Below are positions 33,337 through 40,523 of a DNA stretch of 40,523 nucleotides, one piece after another. The notes beneath the pieces are model-generated. The model saw nothing but the letters and a program-made list of their open reading frames with translations. It made no database searches and was not told the DNA's origin. The translations under genes were made by a program, and so were the position numbers. The stretch spans positions 1-40,523 of the IMG/VR virus record IMGVR_UViG_3300012178_000006; one strand, written 5' to 3'. The DNA comes from a virus. Position 1 is the first letter of the stretch, and each line of letters begins with the position of its first letter.

Positions 33337-34513
33337 TATCGGCAGTGTAATTGACAATTAATTGTTCTCGTTTTGGATCTCGTAGAGAGGCATAAATAGC
33401 ATCGTTCATATCTTTTGGAGAAGGTAGCTCTTTGAAAAGACCATTTTCTCCAATGAATTGATACCCAAATATTTGGTTATCCGGACCATAACTGTTTTTA
33501 AGAAGATGAAAGCTTCTGAATCGGTTAATGTTGTGTTCACTGAGACATTTTTCTGGCTTGAAACCTACTACATCGCTTACTTTATACTTGTAAGGATTAA
33601 ATAGAATTCCTGCCATATCACAGTCATTATACATATTACTTGACCCTGAAAAATCTTTGTCTTCAGGAAGTAAATCTGTCTTAACTCTGCGAAAAGTATC
33701 AGCAATATTTCGATTCATCTGACTAACAATAACTTCACTCATACCAAACAGATCTCGAAGTATACGTGTATACTCTGACATCTTATCCAGATTCTTCTTA
33801 TCAGAAAAATTCTGCTCATTCTTCATTGCCTGTAGATGGTCTACGATTCCAATAACTATCTTATCTGGATCATCAGGTACATAAACAGGTTGATAATGAG
33901 TGGCTGAAGGGCATTCTGATTCGTGAGCTTTTACCTCACCTTTAGATGTTTCCTTTATGAAGATATATTCATCTTCTCCTTCTTGTTTTCTTAGTTTTTT
34001 ATAGTAGTACAGAGTACCTTGTTCAAGCATTCGTTTCGCGAAGTGTTTATAGATGCCTGTAGGATTTTCTATCCCATCTACAATCTCTACAACTTCTTCA
34101 AGACTTGTTGCCCAATCATAAGCTTCCATAATAAGCTCATACAATTCATCTGTAATTCTACTTTTCTTTGGTCCCCAGCCTATTAAGCTGGAAGTATCAA
34201 TAAGAATACCATACGTGCGATATAGATACATACATACCCATTTAGCTTTACGGCGTTCTTTATTACGTTCCAGAGAGCGAAGAATAATCTGTAATTTAAC
34301 TCCTTGCTCTTTACCATGGTCAAAGTACCATTTGGTTGGTCCTACGGCATAGTTTAAATCTATCCATGCTGATTTCCCTGAACCCCCTGCACCACCAATA
34401 AGATGATACAAGCCCTTTCCCATAAAGATATATCTGGAAAGTTTATTGTGTTCAAAAGGAATTGTTATTATGTCACCACTACGGGCTTTGTTTATTTCTT
34501 GAAGTAAATTCAT
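33323..34513 (-). CDS. dnaB: DnaB-like replicative helicase
   Basis: A 396-residue RecA-fold helicase. Walker A is GGAGGSGKS (Lys47), Walker B is VIGIVDHLQAM, and EVIVSQMNRN provides the motif H3-like Gln and Arg region. A NxxDMAGILFNPY stretch matches the late DnaB strand. The protein lacks the usual N-terminal primase-binding domain and starts nearly at the ATPase core, as in several phage DnaB-like proteins. A ~70-residue charged insertion sits before Walker B. It unwinds the fork with the separate primase. ATG 34513 overlaps the previous stop as ATGA. Confidence 0.85.
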   Translation of the reverse strand: MNLLQEINKARSGDIITIPFEHNKLSRYIFMGKGLYHLIGGAGGSGKSAWIDLNYAVGPTKWYFDHGKEQGVKLQIILRSLERNKERRKAKWVCMYLYRTYGILIDTSSLIGWGPKKSRITDELYELIMEAYDWATSLEEVVEIVDGIENPTGIYKHFAKRMLEQGTLYYYKKLRKQEGEDEYIFIKETSKGEVKAHESECPSATHYQPVYVPDDPDKIVIGIVDHLQAMKNEQNFSDKKNLDKMSEYTRILRDLFGMSEVIVSQMNRNIADTFRRVKTDLLPEDKDFSGSSNMYNDCDMAGILFNPYKYKVSDVVGFKPEKCLSEHNINRFRSFHLLKNSYGPDNQIFGYQFIGENGLFKELPSPKDMNDAIYASLRDPKREQLIVNYTADNGTT

Positions 34514-35112
34514 TCAGCAGCGTGCATATTACTTTGAATCGTGGTGGTTCCCCCATCTTTGATTTCTTGTAGCGTCCGCCACAATTCACCTCGGATAAAG
34601 TTATCAAAGTTAAAATTGATCTCATCATTCTCTTTAGCCCACTCGATTAAGCTCATAATATGCTTATGCTTAGTCTTGCTTTTAACTTTAGATAGATACA
34701 GTTTCTTCAATTCTCCTATTTTACAAACCTTAAGTTTTATCTTAGGTCCATTAGGATTATTGAAGTTGTCTATCAGGGTTGGGTAAGCTTCAAATAACTG
34801 ATCGAATGCATCAGCATGTATAAATACATGAGTCTTGAATTTATCTGTTACTTCAAGTAAATCAGGATTAGACGTTTGGTGGTCATTGGCATCTTTTAAA
34901 AGCCCTTTTTCCACTAAATCATTAATCTCTGTTTTCTTCCAGGGAACTGCCTGTGTTGCGTACTTCCACAAATTTGCAATAGGCTTAGTATTCTTATTAA
35001 ACGAACCGTTTTCTTTTTCATCTACATAAAGCAGATAACAAAGTAAGAACTGATTAGCATTTATCTTAAAATGTGTAAGTACAGCAATGTATTTAGAGAG
35101 GTTTATAAACAT
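34510..35112 (-). CDS. Hypothetical replication protein, possible helicase loader
   Basis: A 200-residue protein whose first ~80 residues look like a winged helix (FKINANQFLLCYLLY, then WKKTEINDLVEKGLL), and whose middle and C-terminal parts are lysine-rich helices. It precedes the DnaB-like gene with an ATGA overlap. In many phages the gene in that position encodes the helicase loader or replication initiator with a DnaD/DnaA-like winged helix. That role is inference from position and fold guess; no signature is visible. Confidence 0.6.
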   Translation of the reverse strand: MFINLSKYIAVLTHFKINANQFLLCYLLYVDEKENGSFNKNTKPIANLWKYATQAVPWKKTEINDLVEKGLLKDANDHQTSNPDLLEVTDKFKTHVFIHADAFDQLFEAYPTLIDNFNNPNGPKIKLKVCKIGELKKLYLSKVKSKTKHKHIMSLIEWAKENDEINFNFDNFIRGELWRTLQEIKDGGTTTIQSNMHAAE

Positions 35113-35138
35113 TTACTATTTCATATTTAGTTTTCCTT

Positions 35139-36509
35139 TTAGTTAATGTTAAATGTAATTTCATCAAGACTATCTACCCATTTAACGTTTGGTGTCTCTT
35201 TTTGAGACTTTTCTAACCAACGTTGAGATTGTGTGTCTTTAATGAACAAATTGATTTCAAGAGCCCGTTTATTTTTATTTTCATTTGAAATACGTGCAGT
35301 TCTACCTGTACGTTGAATGCTATCAATAATGGTACTGTTGAAACTTGTTTTAACGCTTGCATCGATATTTGGAATATCAACACCTTCGTTAAGTGCAGTT
35401 GCAGAGTGAATCAAATCTGTCTCTCCACTCTTAAACGCTTCTAATGCTTCTTCTTTTTGCTTGTCTCCGCTGACTCTGGTTAAAGATCCTTTGTATTGCT
35501 CCTTGATCTGTTTCCATGTGTAAGTTTCACTTGAATTCAGAGGGCTATACCGTGTTTTATTTTTCACCTTTACTGCCATTGCAACCAATTTACCATTGGA
35601 AGAATAGACTTTAGTAGGTAAAGATGTATGATACACATGAGAATCAGGAAAAGCTTCTCCTAATCTATCTGCCATAGAAGTTGCTTCACTAAATGTAATG
35701 ATTTTTCTACCCTTTAATGCATGGATAGCATCAACGGAAGCATCAAATACAATATCGTGGGTGTACAACCACTTTTTCCGTTGTTGCATAATCCTATTGG
35801 CATTTACAGCATGAATCTTAATCACTTGCTTATCCCAACGCATATCATCCGCTAATTGCTGACAATATTCATCATCCCTAAGAGCTAAAAACATCAGATT
35901 AAGTTTGAAATTGAAGGTACTAAAATATTTAATGAATTTATCATTCATTCCATCATAAATAGCCTTCTCTCTTGGAGGTAATTCCAATCCCCAGTTATAC
36001 ACTGAAAATGGAGCTACCCAATTGTTTTTCAAACATTCAGCTAAAGAAACACGAGCTACTACAGGAACAAATGTGTTCAAAACAGCCATATCTTCAGGTT
36101 TCTCACGTTCTCTTGCAGTTAATCCAAGACGACGATGACATTTTATCTTTTTGAAGATCGTATTAAATACGTCTCCTCCAGGATAATTATGCACTTCATC
36201 AAAGATAGCAAGGTCTGTTTGAATAATACCTGTATGATTTAACCATGAATGAACAGTATCTACCTGAACATTATCGATGTTATGCTTCTTCGCTTCTTCT
36301 CTCCACTGGTTACGTAGATAATCAGAAGGAACTACGACTGTTGTGGTAGCATTAGACCGTAACGTTTTTTTCATTTCTGTTACAGCTAATATGCCCATAA
36401 AAGTTTTACCAAAACCTGTAGCGGCTACAATAGTTCCTTCATAATTATTACGTCTCCAGCTAACAAGACAGTGTTTTTGTCGTTTTAGTTTACTTTTATC
36501 TATCTTCAT
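35139..36509 (-). CDS. SF2 DNA helicase (UvsW/SNF2-like)
   Basis: A 456-residue superfamily 2 helicase. Motif I is AATGFGKT (Lys35), Ia VVVPSDYLRNQW, II FDEVH (104-107), III LTA, V ATALNEGVDIP, and VI QRTGRTAR (399-406). The layout matches T4 UvsW-type helicases, and similar genes are called SNF2-type helicase in crAss-like genomes. Such enzymes remodel branched DNA and R-loops and rescue replication. An aromatic-basic linker separates the two RecA lobes. The ATG overlaps the preceding stop as ATGA. No nuclease or zinc domain is fused. Confidence 0.88.
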   Translation of the reverse strand: MKIDKSKLKRQKHCLVSWRRNNYEGTIVAATGFGKTFMGILAVTEMKKTLRSNATTTVVVPSDYLRNQWREEAKKHNIDNVQVDTVHSWLNHTGIIQTDLAIFDEVHNYPGGDVFNTIFKKIKCHRRLGLTAREREKPEDMAVLNTFVPVVARVSLAECLKNNWVAPFSVYNWGLELPPREKAIYDGMNDKFIKYFSTFNFKLNLMFLALRDDEYCQQLADDMRWDKQVIKIHAVNANRIMQQRKKWLYTHDIVFDASVDAIHALKGRKIITFSEATSMADRLGEAFPDSHVYHTSLPTKVYSSNGKLVAMAVKVKNKTRYSPLNSSETYTWKQIKEQYKGSLTRVSGDKQKEEALEAFKSGETDLIHSATALNEGVDIPNIDASVKTSFNSTIIDSIQRTGRTARISNENKNKRALEINLFIKDTQSQRWLEKSQKETPNVKWVDSLDEITFNIN

Positions 36510-36844
36510 ACTGTTATGACTAAATTGTCTACGAGTTCTTGTTCTTTTTCATCTATTAATTTTAATATAAAAGTACGAGCCTCTTCGTGTTCATATAAAG
36601 AACTCTTGGCGTTTCCATTTTTTTTCTTTTTTTCTATTGATGTGTTTAAATATTCTAAAATACTGATGTCTCTATAATTTAAATGCCACATTGCATATTG
36701 CACCAATACAAGGTATACATAATTTAATACACCGTACTTTGGATATTCTTCTTTAAAGTCTGATAAAGAAACACGCTGAAATTTTTTAAATTTTTCAGAA
36801 AGTTCATTAACTATTTTTATTCTTATCTTGTCTTCCATACTCAT
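36506..36844 (-). CDS. Small charged hypothetical protein
   Basis: A 112-residue protein that starts at ATG 36844, overlapping the polymerase stop as TAATG; a GTG 12 bases upstream is also open. It is helical with a basic patch (EKKKKNGNAK) and aromatic residues in the middle (YVYLVLVQYAMWHLNY). Unknown family. Being sandwiched between polymerase and helicase genes suggests a replication accessory, but nothing in the sequence shows this. Confidence 0.65.
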   Translation of the reverse strand: MSMEDKIRIKIVNELSEKFKKFQRVSLSDFKEEYPKYGVLNYVYLVLVQYAMWHLNYRDISILEYLNTSIEKKKKNGNAKSSLYEHEEARTFILKLIDEKEQELVDNLVITV

Positions 36845-38712
36845 TATTTTTGCCACATTTTTGTTACAGTTGAATCGACATCCATTTTTACATGGGTTAC
36901 GTATTTAATACCTACTTCAATCATGATACGTTCACAGTTTTCTTTAACAACGTCGATATAAGCGTCTTCTACTTCAAAATCTATCTGATCATGTACCTGA
37001 CAAATCATAAATACTTTTGTTTGCCAATATCCTTGTTCAATAAGCCATTCACGTATTTTTATCATAGCTTCTTTTACAATAATAGCACCACTTCCCTGAA
37101 TAGGGGTATTCATACTTGCTCGTCTGATAACACCCAGTTTCTTTTGAATTTCATTCCAACCCATATGAGGATTGCTCTGAACTTCTTTGTATTCTGGAAA
37201 CCATCGTCGACCTTTATGTACATCATTTAATACAATGTATCCATTGTTTTGTCCAAACTTTGCTTGCTGATCAAGCCATTTGTTAAGTTTAGGAAAAGCT
37301 TTAGCGTATTGTTTGAATTTTTCTTCTGCTTCTTCCAGAGGAATACCCAATCTATCTGATAACTTATAAGGACTCATACCATAAGGCTTACCAAAATTAA
37401 TAGTTTTAGTAGCTGTTCGTTTGACTTTATCTTCTTTAGTGATATTCTCACCTGTCATCTTGTTATACGCAAAACAATGAAGATCTTTTCCTTCGTTTAG
37501 AGCATCGATGAATTCTGTTTCTCCACTGAAATCTGCCATAAGGCGGAGTTCCTGTGAACTATAGTCAATACTCAGCCAACTAAATTCCTTACGAGGTTCA
37601 AAACAATTTCTATATTCATTACTGGCAGGGATATTCTGAACATTAGGAGCATTCTGACTCTTAGAGCCACTGCCTAATCTAAAGGTATTCTTCACTTGCC
37701 AGAAATTTGTGTGTACACGATCAGTAGACTCATTAATATAGCCTAAGAAACGCTTACCATAGGTAGATATCTTCTTATTAAGAGATCTGTGTTCTAAAAG
37801 ATAGCTAACAAACCTATTGTCTTTAAGTTTTGTAAGCGTAGGCTCATCTGTAGATGTTACATGTATATCAAGCTTTTTCAGAATTTGTTTCATCTGCATA
37901 GAAGAGCCATAGTTGATATCTATTACTCGTGTTTGAGTACCAAACAAGTCATTACCTAAATATTTAGGCTGTACAATATTCTTATCTACTAAATAACGGT
38001 CTATCTCATTCTCTAAAGCAAGAATTTCAGTCAGATTTCTATTGTAAAGTGTCATCCACCTCTTTTCATTGAGATACATGCCATTATATTCAATATCAGC
38101 AAGAGGGAGAGACACTTGATTCTCCACGTCAACTGCATACTGTAGGTCGTAACGACGTATATACCATTGTTGATACTTTGCTATGTCTTGGAGATATACA
38201 ACGTCTGTGCCTGCATATCTGATTTGTTTATCCATTAATGGATCACCGGCAAGAGATGTAAATGTACCACGGGTTTCTTTTTCCATCTCAACACCGAGAT
38301 ACTCTTTACACATAGCAGCAAGAGCCAGCTTTCTATCAGGAAAACCATTAAAAATAACAGCTTCTGCTAACATAGTGTCGTATACTTTAGTAAGTACAAT
38401 TCCTTTCTTCAGTAACATCTTATAATCAAACTTAGCGTTCTGAAGATACGCAAGTCTGTTTTCAATTAAATCTTTAAATAACAGTATATTAACAGAACGA
38501 ACATCTATCACAAATTGACGGTCTCTGTCACCTAACTGTAAGGTAATAATATCTTTGGTATGTGGATCAAGCCCATAGGTTTCAGTATCCACCTGTATCT
38601 CCTCTTTATCTTCGAAATAATCAAGGATATCTTTAGGAGAAACAGATGGGTAAGTACTGAAATTTCTGGATGGTCTACATAATGAAATATTCGGTTGGGG
38701 AATATCAGGCAT
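36844..38712 (-). CDS. polA: Family A DNA polymerase with 3'-5' exonuclease
   Basis: A 622-residue PolA. The exonuclease is complete: QVDTETYG (Asp42, Glu44), QNAKFDY (Asp96) and YAGTDVVY (Tyr166, Asp170). The polymerase has motif A SIDYSSQELR (Asp383), motif B RTATKTINFGKPYG (Arg432, Lys436, Tyr444) and motif C QVHDQIDFEV (Asp575). Motif C reads HDQ where family A enzymes normally have HDE, so the second acid is Gln576. No 5' nuclease domain is present, as usual in phage PolA. It is the replicative polymerase of this phage; no PolB gene is seen. Joined by TAATG junctions to both neighbours. Confidence 0.92.
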   Translation of the reverse strand: MPDIPQPNISLCRPSRNFSTYPSVSPKDILDYFEDKEEIQVDTETYGLDPHTKDIITLQLGDRDRQFVIDVRSVNILLFKDLIENRLAYLQNAKFDYKMLLKKGIVLTKVYDTMLAEAVIFNGFPDRKLALAAMCKEYLGVEMEKETRGTFTSLAGDPLMDKQIRYAGTDVVYLQDIAKYQQWYIRRYDLQYAVDVENQVSLPLADIEYNGMYLNEKRWMTLYNRNLTEILALENEIDRYLVDKNIVQPKYLGNDLFGTQTRVIDINYGSSMQMKQILKKLDIHVTSTDEPTLTKLKDNRFVSYLLEHRSLNKKISTYGKRFLGYINESTDRVHTNFWQVKNTFRLGSGSKSQNAPNVQNIPASNEYRNCFEPRKEFSWLSIDYSSQELRLMADFSGETEFIDALNEGKDLHCFAYNKMTGENITKEDKVKRTATKTINFGKPYGMSPYKLSDRLGIPLEEAEEKFKQYAKAFPKLNKWLDQQAKFGQNNGYIVLNDVHKGRRWFPEYKEVQSNPHMGWNEIQKKLGVIRRASMNTPIQGSGAIIVKEAMIKIREWLIEQGYWQTKVFMICQVHDQIDFEVEDAYIDVVKENCERIMIEVGIKYVTHVKMDVDSTVTKMWQK

Positions 38713-38960
38713 TATGTATCTGTTTTTAAAAGTGGAAGTTTAATAGTTCTGGGATTAAACATATTGATAGGATATAAATCAAGTGTTCCATACGGATGCT
38801 CTTCGAAATACACGAAATTACACTGTTCACCATCATACCTAAACTCGTATGAGTTCCCAGATATAACTCGTGTCTTTCGTACTTGTTCTCCTTCAATAGT
38901 CAATATCAAATACTCATCTTCATTAAAATGAGCTTTGACTTCAACATTTTCTGGAATCAT
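38712..38960 (-). CDS. Small hypothetical protein
   Basis: An 82-residue beta-rich protein (VKAHFNEDEYLILTIEG, RVISGNSYEFRYD) without recognised family. Its TAA overlaps the polymerase ATG as TAATG, and its own ATG overlaps the previous stop as ATGA, so it is embedded in the coupled operon. It might be a small polymerase accessory, which only position suggests. Confidence 0.6.
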   Translation of the reverse strand: MIPENVEVKAHFNEDEYLILTIEGEQVRKTRVISGNSYEFRYDGEQCNFVYFEEHPYGTLDLYPINMFNPRTIKLPLLKTDT

Positions 38961-39346
38961 AATTGTGTGATGTTTTGTTCTTCTTTTTTCTGTTCATTAA
39001 GAGCTCGTTTTAAAGAAGGATAATCATCAGGCAATTCAAATCCTAATTCCGAAGCTCTGTCTTCGAGTAGAAATAACTTTTCGCTGAATTTGGTCATTAC
39101 ACCCTCAGAAAAAGCCAACTTCTTTTCAAAACGTGCAAGGTCTTTATCTTCAGCTGCTTTATTGATTTGCCGTTTTGCATAATCAATTTGCTTTCTGTAG
39201 TAAAATATACGCTTCACACAATGAAGTGCTGCTTGAAGGATATCACTTTTGTTCATCTCGGTAATTTCTATCTCACGAGAGCCAAATTTCCATGTATCTG
39301 GATTTTCAGTAATATCTTTATCACGCTCTGCTCTACGATCACTCAC
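38957..39346 (-). CDS. Helical hypothetical protein with GTG start
   Basis: A 129-residue protein. The frame is open further upstream, but a GTG at 39346 has a strong GAGGAG ribosome binding site 7 bases before it and only an 8-base overlap with the preceding gene, so I prefer it over the longer ATG form (39457). The C-terminal 90 residues are charged amphipathic helices, probably a coiled coil (RQINKAAEDKDLARFEKK and on). No recognised family. It is ATGA-coupled to the next gene. Confidence 0.6.
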   Translation of the reverse strand: MSDRRAERDKDITENPDTWKFGSREIEITEMNKSDILQAALHCVKRIFYYRKQIDYAKRQINKAAEDKDLARFEKKLAFSEGVMTKFSEKLFLLEDRASELGFELPDDYPSLKRALNEQKKEEQNITQL

Positions 39347-39659
39347 TAAAGAGCTCCTCGTCAAGATTAGCAATATCGTTTTTAAACGATTGAATCTTTT
39401 CTGCTTGTTGGAGTTGAACGGATTTAGGTAGGTTTTCAAGACGTATAAGCTCTTCATTGAGCCTTTCGTATTTAGCTATTTTACGATTACGTTCATGATT
39501 TTCTTTACCTCTCCAGCCTCCAGCTTTATAACGATGATCTTTTCTGCCAGCAGTTAATTTTCTATTATTGCCGTTTCCAGTATTCATGCCGAGTGCAGAA
39601 GGGTTGAATAAAGCTCTTAAAAAGCCTTTACTTGGTACGTGGGTGGGAAGATTCTTCAT
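39339..39659 (-). CDS. Small basic hypothetical protein
   Basis: A 106-residue protein with a basic, Gly- and Asn-rich N-terminal half (RKLTAGRKDHRYKAGGWRGK) followed by a helical, coiled-coil-like C-terminal half (YERLNEELIRLENL). The basic part could bind nucleic acid. Unknown family. It starts six bases after the TAG stop of the preceding 33-residue frame, in the same frame, so suppression of that TAG would fuse the two. Confidence 0.6.
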   Translation of the reverse strand: MKNLPTHVPSKGFLRALFNPSALGMNTGNGNNRKLTAGRKDHRYKAGGWRGKENHERNRKIAKYERLNEELIRLENLPKSVQLQQAEKIQSFKNDIANLDEELFSE

Positions 39660-39665
39660 AGCTGT

Positions 39666-39767
39666 CTAATTTAAGGTTAAAAAATAAACGTCAATACGGT
39701 TAACGCGACGTCGTAAGTTAAAGAGTTCAACAAGGTCTGTTTTGTGGGTATCAATATATACTACCAT
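39666..39767 (-). CDS. 33-residue hypothetical peptide
   Basis: A short frame from ATG 39767 to TAG 39668-39666 encoding MVVYIDTHKTDLVELFNL and a basic, hydrophobic end. It lies between the zinc-ribbon stop and the next ATG with tight spacing (10 and 6 bases), fills the only gap there, and has a plausible beta-alpha-beta pattern. A longer version from 39905 would overlap the zinc-ribbon gene by 128 bases and is unlikely. Confidence 0.4.
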   Translation of the reverse strand: MVVYIDTHKTDLVELFNLRRRVNRIDVYFLTLN

Positions 39768-39777
39768 ATACGTGAGA

Positions 39778-40053
39778 TTATACTTTGAATCCGATTTCAG
39801 CTTCGTTGATTTTATTTCGATTAGTGGGTCCACGGCGTTTGTTTTTATAAATATGACGATTGTCCAATATGGTTTTCTTGTGTCCATCTTTCGTTTGTGT
39901 TTCATAACGAATTCCTACAGGCTCAAGATAACTATTTAAACCACAATTATGGCAATAAGCTATACTTACTCCTTTAGATGAAGGTTTACCATAGGCATAA
40001 CCTTGATGACCACAGTTTGTACAAATACTATATGTGCCTCCTATTAATTTCAT
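39778..40053 (-). CDS. Small zinc-ribbon protein
   Basis: A 91-residue protein with paired knuckles Cys11-x2-Cys14 and Cys34-x2-Cys37 (CTNCG and CHNCG). The C-terminal half is basic (KNKRRGPTNRNK), consistent with nucleic-acid contact. The start ATG 40053 has a clear GGAG site 6 bases upstream; an in-frame ATG at 40089 would place the start inside the upstream terminator. Function is unknown, though transcription-factor-like or host-takeover roles are common for such small phage zinc proteins. Confidence 0.65.
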   Translation of the reverse strand: MKLIGGTYSICTNCGHQGYAYGKPSSKGVSIAYCHNCGLNSYLEPVGIRYETQTKDGHKKTILDNRHIYKNKRRGPTNRNKINEAEIGFKV

Positions 40054-40061
40054 TACTACTC

Positions 40062-40107
40062 CTATATTAAAAATAACCCCGGACACCATTACAGCATCAG
40101 AGGTTAT
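40062..40107 (-). terminator. Rho-independent terminator upstream of the zinc-ribbon gene
   Basis: An 8-bp stem pairs 40100-40107 (ATAACCTC on the minus strand) with 40073-40080 (GGGGTTAT), followed by TTTTTAAT. One pair is a G-U wobble in the minus-strand RNA. The loop is long (19 bases). It follows the gene ending at 40117 and precedes the zinc ribbon's ribosome binding site, so it may also act as an attenuator. Confidence 0.5.
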
Positions 40108-40116
40108 AAGTGATCA

Positions 40117-40494
40117 TTAATCTTTTAGCATTTTTTCAAGCTCTTCGACTGATTTATTGGCAAGCTCTTCGTCTTTCTTATCAGCAATAAGAATCTCAAT
40201 ACGTTGATTGTGCTTACGAGTTTTAGACATCTGCCCTTTACGCCATTTTATACCATCTTCAAAACCTTCGTTGTATTCAGTCGTGCAAGTGCCATAATAG
40301 GGTAATGTGTCTATATAGGCTTTTACTTCTTCATCGTTCGGCAACGATTTTACAACATCAGGTATAATGCAGTTATTTATTAACCAGTACCCAAAATCAA
40401 TGTCTGGTGCCATATTCTCAGTAAATGAATCCATCCTGTGAAATTCTAAATACCTTTGTTTTACATCGTTCCAGCTTAAAATATAGTTTTTCAT
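40117..40494 (-). CDS. Hypothetical protein
   Basis: A 125-residue soluble protein, N-terminal part aromatic (YLEFHRM, FGYWLINN), C-terminal part a charged helix (DKKDEELANKSVEELEKM). Family not recognised. The ATG at 40494 is preceded by an AT-rich stretch to the window edge without a recognisable promoter. A terminator-like hairpin follows the stop. Context is the upstream end of the replication block. Confidence 0.6.
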   Translation of the reverse strand: MKNYILSWNDVKQRYLEFHRMDSFTENMAPDIDFGYWLINNCIIPDVVKSLPNDEEVKAYIDTLPYYGTCTTEYNEGFEDGIKWRKGQMSKTRKHNQRIEILIADKKDEELANKSVEELEKMLKD

Positions 40495-40523
40495 TTTATA
40501 AAATTTAGTGTTTAAAATTCGTA

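Noticed and set aside
39666-39905. 79-residue version of the small frame beside the zinc ribbon
   Set aside because: It would overlap the zinc-ribbon gene by 128 bases, and its N-terminal part mirrors that gene in another frame. Only the 33-residue end from 39767 is reported.
1-40523. tRNA genes, CRISPR arrays, integrase, attachment sites or insertion sequences
   Set aside because: Reading the gaps by eye gave no cloverleaf, regular repeat-spacer array, recombinase motif or terminal inverted repeats; most gaps are under 80 bases. A tRNAscan run would settle the tRNA point.

Overview
This window looks like part of a crAss-like phage (order Crassvirales), probably infecting a member of the Bacteroidota. 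The sequence is AT-rich, mostly lacks strong Shine-Dalgarno sites, and is packed with genes coupled by ATGA or TAATG overlaps. It has two opposed blocks. Bases 1-19151 hold three giant plus-strand genes. The middle one encodes a 4234-residue protein carrying the DxDxD catalytic signature of the crAss-like virion RNA polymerase. Bases 19148-40494 hold about 36 minus-strand genes for replication, recombination and nucleotide metabolism. The blocks meet tail to tail with stop codons overlapping in a shared TTAA, and a plus-strand terminator hairpin lies inside the last minus-strand gene. The taxonomic call rests on this layout and on recognised motifs; no database search was possible.

Plus strand, presumed late genes whose products are packaged or ejected: (1) a 5'-truncated helical protein of at least 772 residues; (2) the giant polymerase polyprotein, with hydrophobic segments near its N-terminus, a long coiled-coil region, a zincin-type HEVGH metalloprotease motif, the polymerase core (GSDFDVDK) and a C-terminal macro-domain-like module; (3) a 1372-residue protein with a RecB-like PD-(D/E)XK nuclease domain near its N-terminus.

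Minus strand, in transcription order from 40494 down: small unknown genes and a zinc ribbon; a family A DNA polymerase with 3'-5' exonuclease; a UvsW-like SF2 helicase; a possible helicase loader; a DnaB-like helicase; a Sak4-like AAA ATPase; two acidic proteins, one SSB-like; a terminator; a TOPRIM primase; a RusA-like resolvase; a PD-(D/E)XK exonuclease; a family 1 uracil-DNA glycosylase; rIIA- and rIIB-like proteins; a second terminator; then a MazG-like pyrophosphohydrolase, an HD phosphohydrolase, a HAD phosphatase, a zinc ribbon, a methyltransferase and a tail of tiny genes. The tail includes a 28-residue single-pass membrane peptide and a 48-residue orphan P-loop peptide. It ends with an HTH-like protein.

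Read together, the window supplies virion-borne transcription and take-over functions (plus strand) and a nearly complete replisome with a recombination set and nucleotide clean-up enzymes (minus strand). Unusual points are the domain load of the giant virion proteins, acid-to-amide changes in two catalytic motifs (UDG GQNPY and polymerase HDQ), an in-frame TAG in one small gene, and microproteins below usual size cut-offs. I saw no tRNA, CRISPR array, integrase or insertion sequence.
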